Shown here in pieces: positions 8,214 to 15,994 of a stretch of 52,146 bases of DNA (the first letter of the stretch is position 1; each line of letters begins with the position of its first letter). The stretch spans positions 1 through 52,146 of the forward strand of contig DASPIW010000028.1 of the NCBI GenBank assembly GCA_035628915.1, read 5' to 3'. Position numbers and translations under genes: made by a program. This DNA comes from JARBUG01 sp035628915 (lineage in GTDB: Bacteria > Bacillota > Sulfobacillia > Symbiobacteriales > Symbiobacteriaceae). Under the pieces are notes generated by a model. That model worked only from the letters and a program-made list of their open reading frames with translations, had not been told where the DNA came from and did no database searches.

Positions 8214-9020
8214 TTATACTTTCATGGCACCCGCGGCCCGCCCGCAGGTGCAGCCGCGCTCGCGGGGAATCGCCGTCAGCGTGCCCATCACCAGGCGCTT
8301 CAAGTTCTCGGCGTTCGCAGCCATCACCTCGAGCACCTCTTCGTGCGTCAGGGCGTTCGGGCTGATGCCCGCTGCGAAGTTTGTCACCATGGAGACCGTC
8401 GCATAGCAGAGCCCGGCCTCCCGGGCCAGGACCACTTCAGGCACGTTCGTCATGCCCACCAGGTCGCCGCCGAAGGTGGCAAACATGCGGATTTCCGCCG
8501 GCGTCTCGAACCGCGGCCCTTCCGTGCAGACGTAAACGCCGCCGTTGTGAGCGGTGATGCCAATGTTCGCCGCCGCCTTCGCCAGAACCGCCCGGCACTC
8601 GGGGCAGTACGGCTCCGTGAAGTCGGTATGTACCACCCCGGCCTCGCCGCCTTCGAAGAACGTGGAGGCCCGGTTCTTCGTGAAATCGAGAAACTGGTTG
8701 GTCAGCACGAAGTCGCCGGGCTTCATCGCCCGGTTGAGCGAACCGACTGCGGTGGTCGCGATGACTCGCTCGACCCCCAGCAGCTTCAGCGCCCAGATGT
8801 TGGCCCGGTAGTTGATCAGATGGGGCGGCACGGAGTGCTTCGCCCCGTGCCGCGGTAAAAAAGCGACTTCCTCGCCTTCGTAAGTCCCGACCCGCAGGTT
8901 GACGCTGCCGTACGGCGTATCGACCGACACCTCACGGATGCCGGAGAGGATGCGCGGGTCGTAGACGCCCGTCCCGCCGATGATGGCCAACCGTACGGCT
9001 CGCTGACTGCCATAGGTCAT
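8214..9020 (-). CDS. mtnP: 5'-methylthioadenosine phosphorylase
   Basis: A 268-aa PNP/MTAP-family phosphorylase that releases adenine and methylthioribose-1-phosphate from MTA. Visible are the N-terminal phosphate loop GGTGVYDPRIL, FLPRHGAKHSVPPHLINYRANIWALK (family signature region), TTAVGSLN and VGMTNVPEVVLARE with the MTAP-type Met-Thr. It is the first gene of the operon mtnP-ahcY-isomerase-mtaD. A promoter should lie in 9021-9100, but no clear consensus was found. Some S-methyl-5'-thioinosine phosphorylases look alike; with MtaD in the same operon, an MTI activity is also possible. Confidence 0.93.
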   Translation of the reverse strand: MTYGSQRAVRLAIIGGTGVYDPRILSGIREVSVDTPYGSVNLRVGTYEGEEVAFLPRHGAKHSVPPHLINYRANIWALKLLGVERVIATTAVGSLNRAMKPGDFVLTNQFLDFTKNRASTFFEGGEAGVVHTDFTEPYCPECRAVLAKAAANIGITAHNGGVYVCTEGPRFETPAEIRMFATFGGDLVGMTNVPEVVLAREAGLCYATVSMVTNFAAGISPNALTHEEVLEVMAANAENLKRLVMGTLTAIPRERGCTCGRAAGAMKV

Positions 9021-9103
9021 TGATTCACGCCTGCCTTTCAGGTTACATAAGCTGGAGACAGAGGAGAGCCGGAACGATGCGCAACGATGTCTGACCGAGG
9101 TGG

Positions 9104-9910
9104 ATGCACATGGACAGTCACGGCAGCCAGGCCGAAGGAGGCGCGTCCGGCCAGTTCCACCGCCGCTGGCGCGGGGGCGGCCTGGGCCGCCTTGTGCTGG
9201 TGGAGACCGGCGATGTGGACGGCGACGGCCTGCCGGAGATCGTGGCCTGCGCCGGCCGTGAGCTGAAAGTCTATGACTGGACGGGCGATACCTATGCCCT
9301 CGGCTGGGAAGAGACGCTGCCCAAGGACGGCCTGTCGATCGTCGTCGGGCAGATCGACCCGACCGGACCGACGATGGTCATCGTCGGCACGCGCGACAAC
9401 GTCCTGATCTACGCGTGGACGCAAGGGGGCCTCTCCCTATTATGCCAGACGCTGCTCTACCCGAACGCCTATTTCCGCAGCATCAGCCTTGACGATGTCA
9501 ACGGGGACGGCCGGGCCGAAGTGATTGCAGCCGCGAGCGGCGCCCAGACCATGTACGTGTATCAGGCGCTGGCCGTGGGCAACGAAAGCCGACTTGAAGA
9601 GCTGGGCCGGCTCTATATCGGCGGGCTGGTCAGCGCACGCCCCACCACCCAGGGAGAGTTGGCTGCGGGCACCAAGGACGGCTTCGTGGACGTCTTTGTG
9701 CCCTGTGCCCTCCTGCCCAAGCAGAGTCAGGTGATTTACACGGTGCGACGGGGCGACAGCCTCTGGCGGCTCGCGAAGAAGTTCAACACCTCGCCCGGGG
9801 CGGTCGCCCGGGCCAACAAGCTCACGGAGCCCTATCAACTCACGCCGGGCCAGGTGTTGATTATACCGGGGCCCAGGGTACAGCGGCAGGGCGGGCACCC
9901 ACAGGGGTAA
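9104..9910 (+). CDS. FG-GAP/VCBS-repeat protein with C-terminal LysM
   Basis: A 268-aa protein of unknown role. Residues about 30-200 hold propeller-like repeats with calcium-binding loops GDVDGDGLPEI and DDVNGDGRAEV. The C-terminus (about 208-258) is a clear LysM domain: YTVRRGDSLWRLAKKFNTS through TPGQVLIIPG, which would bind peptidoglycan or spore cortex. No signal peptide is visible, so it may act inside the mother cell/spore or be exported another way. Two in-frame ATGs (9104, 9110) follow GAGGTGG. It is divergent from mtnP and convergent with ndk. Confidence 0.8.
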   Translation: MHMDSHGSQAEGGASGQFHRRWRGGGLGRLVLVETGDVDGDGLPEIVACAGRELKVYDWTGDTYALGWEETLPKDGLSIVVGQIDPTGPTMVIVGTRDNVLIYAWTQGGLSLLCQTLLYPNAYFRSISLDDVNGDGRAEVIAAASGAQTMYVYQALAVGNESRLEELGRLYIGGLVSARPTTQGELAAGTKDGFVDVFVPCALLPKQSQVIYTVRRGDSLWRLAKKFNTSPGAVARANKLTEPYQLTPGQVLIIPGPRVQRQGGHPQG

Positions 9911-9914
9911 GAGA

Positions 9915-9965
9915 GGCCCGGTGGCGGCCACCCGGGTTCGGGAAGCTGGCCGGATCCACCGGGCC
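9915..9965. terminator. Inverted repeat between convergent genes
   Basis: GGCCCGGTGG (9915-9924) and CCACCGGGCC (9956-9965) form a perfect 10-bp inverted repeat between the FG-GAP/LysM gene and ndk. There is no T-run on either side, so termination activity is uncertain. Confidence 0.35.
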
Positions 9966-9980
9966 GCTGGGATGCACGCA

Positions 9981-10433
9981 CTACCCGATGACCCAAGTGT
10001 CAATGGTCCGCTCATAGGACGGGCCCACTTCGCCGAACCAGAGTGCGATTTCGCGGGCGGCGCTTTCCGGGCCGTCGGAGCCGTGCACGATGTTGTAGGA
10101 GAGGCTGCAGGCAAGGTCCGCACGAATGGTGCCGGGCTCGGCGTTGGCCGGGTTGGTGGCGCCCATCGTCTTGCGGATCATCGCGATGGCATTGGGTCCT
10201 TCCCAGACCATGGCCATGACGGGACCGGACGTAATGAACTGCACGAGGCCGGGGTAGAAGCCCTTCTCCTTGTGCTCGCCGTAGTGCTCTTCAGCCAGGG
10301 CACGGGGCACCTGCATCAGCTTCGCGGCAACAAGCTTGAGCCCCCGGCGCTCCAGGCGGCCGATCACCTCGCCGATCAGGCCGCGCTGCACGCCGTCCGG
10401 CTTGACCATGACAAAACTCCGTTCCATGTGCAT
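9981..10433 (-). CDS. ndk: Nucleoside diphosphate kinase
   Basis: A 150-aa enzyme that transfers the gamma-phosphate of ATP to nucleoside diphosphates. The active-site histidine is in SYNIVHGSDG, and the N-terminus MERSFVMVKPDGVQRGLIG and RTDMGATNPANAEPGTIRAD-like region (here IRKTMGATNPANAEPGTIR) are standard. I chose the ATG at 10433 because AGAGGG lies about 5 nt upstream; another ATG two codons later is possible. It appears to be transcribed alone. Confidence 0.97.
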   Translation of the reverse strand: MHMERSFVMVKPDGVQRGLIGEVIGRLERRGLKLVAAKLMQVPRALAEEHYGEHKEKGFYPGLVQFITSGPVMAMVWEGPNAIAMIRKTMGATNPANAEPGTIRADLACSLSYNIVHGSDGPESAAREIALWFGEVGPSYERTIDTWVIG

Positions 10434-10622
10434 CAATCCCTCTCTTTCGTATGTACCCACGCCGTTCACCCACGGGAACCGCCAGCACGGGCGAAAAGTC
10501 TATCTGACACCCCAATGATTGTACCGGAGTAGTACATATTTGGCAAGCAATCGGTCCCTGTGAGTCATTTTCCGCAGCGGCGAAACCACCGCTGCACCTT
10601 GCACAGTCATACCGTGTGTGAG

Positions 10623-10877
10623 GTGAGTCTTTTCATACAAATCAGGCTGCTGATTCTGGCCGGGGCGCTGCTGCTCACCGGCTGCAATTCCCGTGCGGCG
10701 GCGCCGCCGGGGACTGGCACTGCGCTGACCATCGAAGAGTATGCCGTGGTCGAGCGCAGTGTTGATCAGCCCACGCATTTCGAGTTCAACGAGCGAATCG
10801 GTGCAGAGGTGAAAGCCCGGCGGGCGCAGTGGCGCAACCAGCCGCCGCCCCGGTGCACGGACGCCCAACGGGAGTGA
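10623..10877 (+). pseudogene. Lipoprotein gene, N-terminal part (frameshifted)
   Basis: From a GTG at 10623 the frame encodes a lipoprotein signal (LLILAGALLLTGC, lipidated Cys at about residue 21), then about 60 residues, and stops at 10877. Codons keep a strong G/C third position right up to the stop. From about 10862 the good codon bias moves to another frame, which continues in the same direction to 11374. The simplest reading is one lipoprotein gene of about 250 codons broken by a single indel near 10862-10877. Function unknown. Confidence 0.6.
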
Positions 10878-11374
10878 CGCGCTGGGCGCCCGATGAACAC
10901 CTGTGCCAGCCCCCTGTCTTCGTGGGCAACGACTTCGTGGAGCTCAGCACGCTGGGTGAGGACCGCGAGAGGTACGTAATCCTGCAGAACGGAAAGGAAG
11001 TCTTCCGGGGCGAGACGGGGAGCTGGGGCGTCGAACTGCCCGTAAAGGGCCTGTGGGCATGGAACGGGACCTGCGCGCTTGAAGTCATGGGCGATGTGAT
11101 CGTGGGCGGCAAGAGCCTGCGCAAGGAGACCGGCTACAGTGAGATTTTCAACTGGCAGTTGATCGACGGCAAGCCGTTTTACTTCTTTGCGAAGGGCGGC
11201 AAGGTGGGCATCAGCTACGACGGGCAGCCTGCCGGCGCCGCGTATGATGAGGTGGTCCACTACAAGTGCTGCGAGCCGGCAGCGTTCAACCCGGCCGGCA
11301 ACGACAGCATGGTCTGGTTCTACGCCCGTCGGGGCGAATTGTGGCACTTCGTGGAGGCGGGCGTCTTCAAGTAG
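10829..11374 (+). pseudogene. Lipoprotein gene, C-terminal part (frameshifted)
   Basis: This frame overlaps the N-terminal part by 49 bp; its believable coding portion begins near 10862 (TRWAPDEHLCQPPVFVGNDFV) and runs to 11374. It is rich in aromatic residues and beta-strand-like segments (YVILQNGKEVF, FNWQLIDGKPFYFFAKGG) and contains a Cys pair (KCCEP). No ribosome site precedes a plausible start, which supports a frameshift of the lipoprotein gene over two separate genes. The extracellular role is unknown. Confidence 0.55.
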
Positions 11375-11496
11375 GAGGGGATTCATGCTGGTCGCCTCCG
11401 GCGTGGCGGCGGCGGGGGCTCATGGCTCTGGCGGGCCTTGTGGGCATCGCCGCCTGCTTGTCGTGGCCAGAGTGAGCTTCGGTGGGCGGGGGCGGT

Positions 11497-11553
11497 GAAT
11501 CGTCATTCTGCAAGAGCGAAATGCGCACGCCAGCTTTCAAAAGATGACGATTC
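11497..11553. repeat. 57-bp palindromic repeat, copy A
   Basis: The element starts with GAATCGTCAT and ends with ATGACGATTC, a perfect 10-bp terminal inverted repeat, and is exactly 57 bp long. It is the same length and has the same ends as copies at 11674 and 23212. The interior (GCAAGAGC ... GCTTTCAA) is partly self-complementary. Confidence 0.75.
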
Positions 11554-11673
11554 GGATCCCGGACCCGGTCAGGGGGGCTCATGCCGCCCATTGGGCCTGT
11601 CGAAATGCGTCTGCGTGGGTCGAGCTTTGTCGAGCACGGGAGCCCAGGCTGGTCCTGAACCCGGGGAACGGGG

Positions 11674-11730
11674 GAATCGTCACCATTTCACAGCAAGGCG
11701 CGTGGGCGAGCTTTTGCCAAATGACGATTC
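11674..11730. repeat. 57-bp palindromic repeat, copy B
   Basis: Starts GAATCGTCA, ends TGACGATTC, 57 bp. The interior differs in sequence from copy A but keeps an AGC...GCTT inner inverted motif and a GC-rich centre. It lies 177 bp from copy A, start to start. The stretch 11375-11757 around the two copies holds no other recognisable feature. Confidence 0.75.
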
Positions 11731-11758
11731 TCCGGGACATGCACGATGAAAGGCAAAA

Positions 11759-11799
11759 GAAAGCCCCCTGAGTCCGGCGTACGGACTCAGGGGCTTTCT
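11759..11799 (-). terminator. Terminator of ychF
   Basis: A long stem (about 17 bp with one bulge) around the loop GCGTA. On the minus strand the hairpin is followed by TTCTTTTG. It lies about 70 bp after the ychF stop codon. Confidence 0.8.
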
Positions 11800-11866
11800 G
11801 GTTGGCCCGGTGCTCGGCTCCGGCGGTGCGCCCGGCGAGGACAGGGCCCGCCTCATATGGCAACCG

Positions 11867-12952
11867 CTACACGTTAAAGCGGAAGTTGATGATGTCGCCG
11901 TCGTGCACGATGTAATCCTTGCCCTCCAGGCGAAAATGGCCTTGCTCCCGGGCTTTGGCCATGTTCCCGGCAGCCGCCAGATCGGCGTATGCCACCACCT
12001 CAGCCCGGATAAACCCGCGCTCAATATCCGAGTGGATCTTCCCCGCCGCCTCTTTCGCGGTCGTCCCCTGGCGGATGGTCCAGGCCCGCACTTCGTCCTC
12101 GCCGACCGTCAGGAAGCTGATCAAACCCAGATGATCATAGGCAACCCGCGCCAGCCGCGATATGCCCGACTCGGTGATGCCCAGGTCGGCCATGAAGAGC
12201 TCCCGGTCCGCCGAATCCAACTGACTGATCTCCATTTCCATCCGGGCGCAGACTTCCAGCAGGGGCATCTTCCGCTCCGCCGCATAGGCCTTCACCGCCG
12301 CCGCACCGGGCCAGGCGCCCGACTTGAACTGCTCCTCGTCAACGTTGACCATCAGAATCTGCGGCCGCTCCGTCAGAAACGCGAAATTGGCGATCAGGGT
12401 CCGCTCTTCCGCCGTCATGGTCAGCGACTGGACCGGCTGCCCGTCCTCCAGCGCCTGCCGAAGGCGCTCCATCAGTGCCAATTCCAGCTCCTGCTCCTTC
12501 TTCTTCTTGCCTTCGTTGATCCGCTTGATGCGGTTCTCCACCAGCTGCAGATCCGCCAGCAGCAGCTCCACGTTGACGGTGTCGATGTCCCGAATTGGGT
12601 CGATGCGCCCGTCCGGGTGGAGCACTTCGTCATTCGCGAAGGCCCGCACGACGTGCACCAGCGCATCCACCTGGCGAATGGCGTTCAAAAAGGCGTTCCC
12701 CACGCCCAGGCCCTGGCTTGAGCCCTGTACCAGGCCCGGCACTTCCGTCACTTTGATCTGGGCGTGTGTAGTCTTTCGGGGGTGCCACACGTCGCTCAGG
12801 TATTGGACGCGTGGGTCGGGGACTCGGGCGGTTCTGGTGTGGGCCTCGGCCTTGCCGGACATGAAAGCAGCCGTGCTGAGGTTCGCCTGCGTGAGCAGGT
12901 TGAAAACGGTGGTTTTGCCCACCGTGGGCAAGCCAACAATCCCTAGCTCCAT
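11867..12952 (-). CDS. ychF: YchF/OLA1-type GTPase (ATPase)
   Basis: A 361-aa Obg-family P-loop protein that binds ribosomes and prefers ATP over GTP. The Walker A is GLPTVGKTTVFN near the N-terminus, NVDEE replaces the guanine-specific NKxD motif (typical of YchF), and the C-terminal TGS-like domain ends YIVHDGDIINFRFNV. The ATG at 12952 has GAGGAGG 7 nt upstream; an upstream in-frame extension has no support. It is a single gene with its own terminator. Confidence 0.95.
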   Translation of the reverse strand: MELGIVGLPTVGKTTVFNLLTQANLSTAAFMSGKAEAHTRTARVPDPRVQYLSDVWHPRKTTHAQIKVTEVPGLVQGSSQGLGVGNAFLNAIRQVDALVHVVRAFANDEVLHPDGRIDPIRDIDTVNVELLLADLQLVENRIKRINEGKKKKEQELELALMERLRQALEDGQPVQSLTMTAEERTLIANFAFLTERPQILMVNVDEEQFKSGAWPGAAAVKAYAAERKMPLLEVCARMEMEISQLDSADRELFMADLGITESGISRLARVAYDHLGLISFLTVGEDEVRAWTIRQGTTAKEAAGKIHSDIERGFIRAEVVAYADLAAAGNMAKAREQGHFRLEGKDYIVHDGDIINFRFNV

Positions 12953-13056
12953 GATGCATCCTCCTCGCGCGGTTCGGCGGTGGCGGCTCATCCGAATCGT
13001 ACGTTTGCGTGCTATTTCAATAAGGGTGTGAGCAAGTCCTGCCCAATGCGGTCGTG

Positions 13057-13192
13057 CCTGCCTATGGCGGTGCCGCAGGGCACGGCCATAGGCAGGGTTC
13101 CGACTAATCCCTTCTGCTTGGGCATTTCAGTAGCGGCCGTAGGAGTGCCACTTTCTCAGCGTCCCGAAAGGGCGGCGCCCTGCGGCACCGCC
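13057..13192. repeat. Stable hairpin plus 16-bp inverted repeat
   Basis: Within 13057-13096, CCTGCCTATGGC pairs with GCCATAGGCAGG and GTGCC with GGCAC around the loop GCAG, giving 17 bp with one G-G mismatch. In addition GGCGGTGCCGCAGGGC (13066-13081) recurs as its exact reverse complement at 13177-13192. The right part lies directly after corA and may serve as its terminator; no good T-run is present. Confidence 0.5.
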
Positions 13193-13196
13193 CCCT

Positions 13197-14177
13197 TTAC
13201 ATCCACTTCTTGTACCGGAAATAGACCCACATGGTGAAACCCAGGGCGCCCAGCCCGAGCAGGGTGATCCAGAACCCGAGGGGCGACCCCACCAGCGGCA
13301 TGTGCTCGAAGTTCATGCCAAAGATACCGGAGATCAGCGTTAAGGGCAGCATGATCGTCGAGACGATGGTCAGCATCTTGACGATCTCGTTCATGCGGTT
13401 GTTCACGGTGGAGAGGTACGCATCCAGCGCCGTCGAGATCATGTCACGATACGTATCCAGCAGATCGATGATCCGCAGGGTGTGCTCGTACACATCCAGG
13501 AAATACGGGCGCATGTCGGGCGACAGGAACTCGATATCCCGCCGCATCAGGGCGCCCAGGGCGTCCCGCTGAGGGCCGAGCACCCGGCGCAGATAGAGAA
13601 TGTGCTTCTTGAGCGCGAATATCCGGTCCAGCACCGGCCGGGAGACGTCGCCCGCGAAAATGGCGGTCTCCGCGTCATCAATATACTTGTCGAGCTTGTC
13701 CAGCACCACGTAGTACCCGGCGATTACGGCGTCGCACAGGCCGAAGAGCAGGTACTCCAGCGTGGGTTTGCCTTCACCGGCTTTCTTGACCCGGACGAAG
13801 AGGGCGCTGACCGCCGGCACCGCATCCGGGTGTACGGTCAGCATATACCGGCGCCCGATGACCACATTCAGCTCCAGCGTCCGCCAGCGGCCCACATCCG
13901 CCCGGGTGCCGCTCTCCGAGCCCCGCCCCACGGCGTTCAGGACCAGCAGCATCTGCTTGTTGAACTCTTTGATCCGTCCCCGGTGCTCGGGGTGCAGACA
14001 CGCCCGCACCACCATGGGGTGCAGGTCCAATTCGGCCGCCAGTTCCTGCATCGCCTTCTCCGAGGGGGCCTGCAGGTCCAGCCAGAGCACGCCTTCCCCG
14101 GCTGCCCACTTCTCCTTCTCTTCCGGCCAGTTCAAAACCGTGCGCTGATCCCCATTTATCCATAGTGCCTGCATCAT
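13197..14177 (-). CDS. corA: CorA-family magnesium/cobalt channel
   Basis: A 326-aa protein with a large cytoplasmic N-terminal domain, a long alpha-helical stalk and two C-terminal membrane spans. The hallmark GMN motif (SGIFGMNFEHMP) closes the first span and the basic tail is YFRYKKWM. It should mediate Mg2+ (or Co2+) uptake as a pentamer. The ATG at 14177 follows AGGTGG. It lies 38 bp downstream of the VanZ-like gene on the same strand. Confidence 0.95.
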   Translation of the reverse strand: MMQALWINGDQRTVLNWPEEKEKWAAGEGVLWLDLQAPSEKAMQELAAELDLHPMVVRACLHPEHRGRIKEFNKQMLLVLNAVGRGSESGTRADVGRWRTLELNVVIGRRYMLTVHPDAVPAVSALFVRVKKAGEGKPTLEYLLFGLCDAVIAGYYVVLDKLDKYIDDAETAIFAGDVSRPVLDRIFALKKHILYLRRVLGPQRDALGALMRRDIEFLSPDMRPYFLDVYEHTLRIIDLLDTYRDMISTALDAYLSTVNNRMNEIVKMLTIVSTIMLPLTLISGIFGMNFEHMPLVGSPLGFWITLLGLGALGFTMWVYFRYKKWM

Positions 14178-14215
14178 TGGGAGCCACCTGCCTTGCTGTG
14201 ACGACGAGCCAACTG

Positions 14216-14710
14216 TCAGATTTGCCTGGAGGGACCGAAACTCCTTTGCAGCGCGCGGAAATAGATGAACAACAGCGCGGCGACCGCCCCTGCCGTGTCG
14301 ATCGCCACGTCGCGCAGCGATCCGCTCCGGGTTGGCACAAAGGTTTGGTGCCATTCATCCGAGGCCGCGTAGAGGACGGTAAAGAGCGCCGAAGTCAGAT
14401 AGAGCCGGCGCCGCGGCCAGCCCGGGCGGCTGCCGGACAGGGCCCGGAACGCCAGGGCCGCCAACACGCCGAAGGCGGCCAGGTGGGCCGCCTTGCGCAG
14501 CGCGAACTCCAGCAGGTTGGTCAGTTCCACGCCCAGCACGCCCGGCAGCAGGTGAAACCGCTGGGCCAGGGGCACCGTACGCAGGTCTGGCGTGGCGGAA
14601 AGCTGGAAAATCAGGGCCATCCAGGCGACCAGCATGCCCCAGCGCAGCCAGAGGCGCCAGCCCGTCACCTTGTCAACCGAGGTCGAGCCACTCGTCGGGT
14701 CCAATGCCAT
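14216..14710 (-). CDS. VanZ-like membrane protein
   Basis: A 164-aa protein of four predicted membrane spans with the conserved VanZ signature: RKAAHLAAFGVLA near the middle and YAASDEWHQTFVPTRSGSLRDVAIDTAGA toward the end, where D/E/H/R residues are invariant in the family. The family is membrane-embedded and of unclear biochemical role; the founding member gives low-level teicoplanin resistance. Its start overlaps the preceding 73-codon gene by 38 bp, suggesting coupling; a GTG at 14668 just past that stop is an alternative start. Confidence 0.85.
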   Translation of the reverse strand: MALDPTSGSTSVDKVTGWRLWLRWGMLVAWMALIFQLSATPDLRTVPLAQRFHLLPGVLGVELTNLLEFALRKAAHLAAFGVLAALAFRALSGSRPGWPRRRLYLTSALFTVLYAASDEWHQTFVPTRSGSLRDVAIDTAGAVAALLFIYFRALQRSFGPSRQI

Positions 14711-14894
14711 AGGCCATCTCCATCTCCCGCATCGCTTCTTCGATCCGGCTGTAATGGACTTCCCAGAAATCGGCGGTGGCGCCGTCCATGGTCAGTTCCT
14801 GAATGCGAACCACGCAGCCCAGGCTGTCGGGATCATCTTCCAGCGTAATCAGGCGCGTCCACGGATGGCCCGGAATCATGGCCGACTTACGCAT
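14673..14894 (-). CDS. Small acidic protein, unknown
   Basis: A 73-aa soluble protein rich in Asp/Glu, with the segment WTRLITLEDDPDSLGCVVRI and a helical C-terminus (IEEAMREMEMAYGIGPDEWLDL). It sits between the PlsY-like gene (1 bp away) and the VanZ-like gene (38-bp overlap) and is clearly part of that operon. The family is not recognised. Confidence 0.65.
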   Translation of the reverse strand: MRKSAMIPGHPWTRLITLEDDPDSLGCVVRIQELTMDGATADFWEVHYSRIEEAMREMEMAYGIGPDEWLDLG

Positions 14895-14895
14895 A

Positions 14896-15492
14896 TCAGC
14901 TGCCCGCCCGGGCCCTCCACCAGGCCCGGACTTCCGGGAAGTGCAGAACGGCGATCAACGCCGCCCAAAGGCCGACGGTCAGCGTCACGTCCCACCGCTG
15001 CATCAGGATGTGGGCGTAGACCGGCCCGAGGGCGACAGCCGCCGCCGTGCCGACGTACATGTTGCGGGCCAGCGACCAGAGCACCAGAATGCTGATGCCG
15101 ACCGCCGCCAGCAGCCAGAAGTTGATGACTACCAGCGCCCCGGCGCTGGCTGCCAGCCCGAGGCCGCCTTTGAACCCCACGTAAATCGGGAAGCAGTGGC
15201 CCACCACGGCAATAGCCGCGCCGATGGCCGCCGCCAGCAGCCCGTCGGCCGCCGAGAACGCCGGGAGATAGAGCCGCGCCACGTAGGTCGCCGCAGCCCC
15301 TTTCAGAAAGTCGAGCAGAAAGACGACCACGAACCACTTCCGCCCCAGCACCCGACCGGCATTAGCGGCGCCCATGTTGCCGCTGCCGTGCTCGCGCAGG
15401 TCGATGCCCATCACCCACCGGCTGACGATGACCGGAAACGGAACGGCACCGATCAGGTAGCAGGCGGCAGCGATGATCAGAACCGGCAGCAT
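14896..15492 (-). CDS. Divergent PlsY-like acyltransferase paralogue
   Basis: A 198-aa membrane protein of the PlsY (glycerol-3-phosphate acyltransferase) family with about five spans. Motif 1 is GSGNMGAANAGRVLG, close to the canonical GSGNxGATNxLR. Motif 3 reads FKGGLGLAAS where functional PlsY has GGKGVAT, so the conserved Lys is Leu. The canonical enzyme is encoded at 29800-30408 in this window, so this copy probably has a changed substrate or function. It heads a set of genes on the minus strand (73-codon protein, VanZ-like). Confidence 0.8.
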   Translation of the reverse strand: MLPVLIIAAACYLIGAVPFPVIVSRWVMGIDLREHGSGNMGAANAGRVLGRKWFVVVFLLDFLKGAAATYVARLYLPAFSAADGLLAAAIGAAIAVVGHCFPIYVGFKGGLGLAASAGALVVINFWLLAAVGISILVLWSLARNMYVGTAAAVALGPVYAHILMQRWDVTLTVGLWAALIAVLHFPEVRAWWRARAGS

Positions 15493-15569
15493 GGGCGTGA
15501 CACCTCCGCGTCAGTCATCTGCGCGCAAGCAGGCGAGGGGCATGGCACCCTCGCCTGAAACGCTTTATG

Positions 15570-15830
15570 CTATCGTTCACACGCAATCGCGTGGCAGGTC
15601 AAAATCCGGTCGACGTCCTTTGGGGGCCAGGCAGCCAGGTACGCCGGCGCGCCGGTTGCAATGTTCTCTTCGATGCGCTTGAGCATCGCTTTGGCGCTGA
15701 TGCCTTTTAGATGAACCCGCAGCATGCGCCGTCCATGCTCGTCGTAGACGGCGATCGCTTCCGGGTCAGACAGGTCGATATGATAGGTCCGGCCTTTGGG
15801 GCTGGTCACGGTCAGTATGTTGTGCGGCAA
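15570..15830 (-). CDS. Small conserved-looking protein, unknown
   Basis: An 86-aa protein starting at TTG 15830 (ribosome site GAGGAGG 9 nt upstream); a longer in-frame extension to 15851 would include that site and is rejected. The N-terminal half looks like a small beta domain (ILTVTSPKGRTYHIDLSD, IAVYDEHGRRMLRVHL), followed by a helix (AKAMLKRIEENIATG) and a C-terminal tail with a Cys. No family is recognised. Confidence 0.6.
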   Translation of the reverse strand: MPHNILTVTSPKGRTYHIDLSDPEAIAVYDEHGRRMLRVHLKGISAKAMLKRIEENIATGAPAYLAAWPPKDVDRILTCHAIACER

Positions 15831-15994
15831 CTGCCCGCACCTCCTCTGCACACAAATGAGACTCCTTCTCTCTATTCTCCATCATACTGCACCCTGACTG
15901 CAACCCCAAATCAATGCCATGATGGGTCTTTACACCGAACACGTGTTCTGCCAACATAGAGATGAGCGCTGAACACAGATCAGGGGATGAGCAG

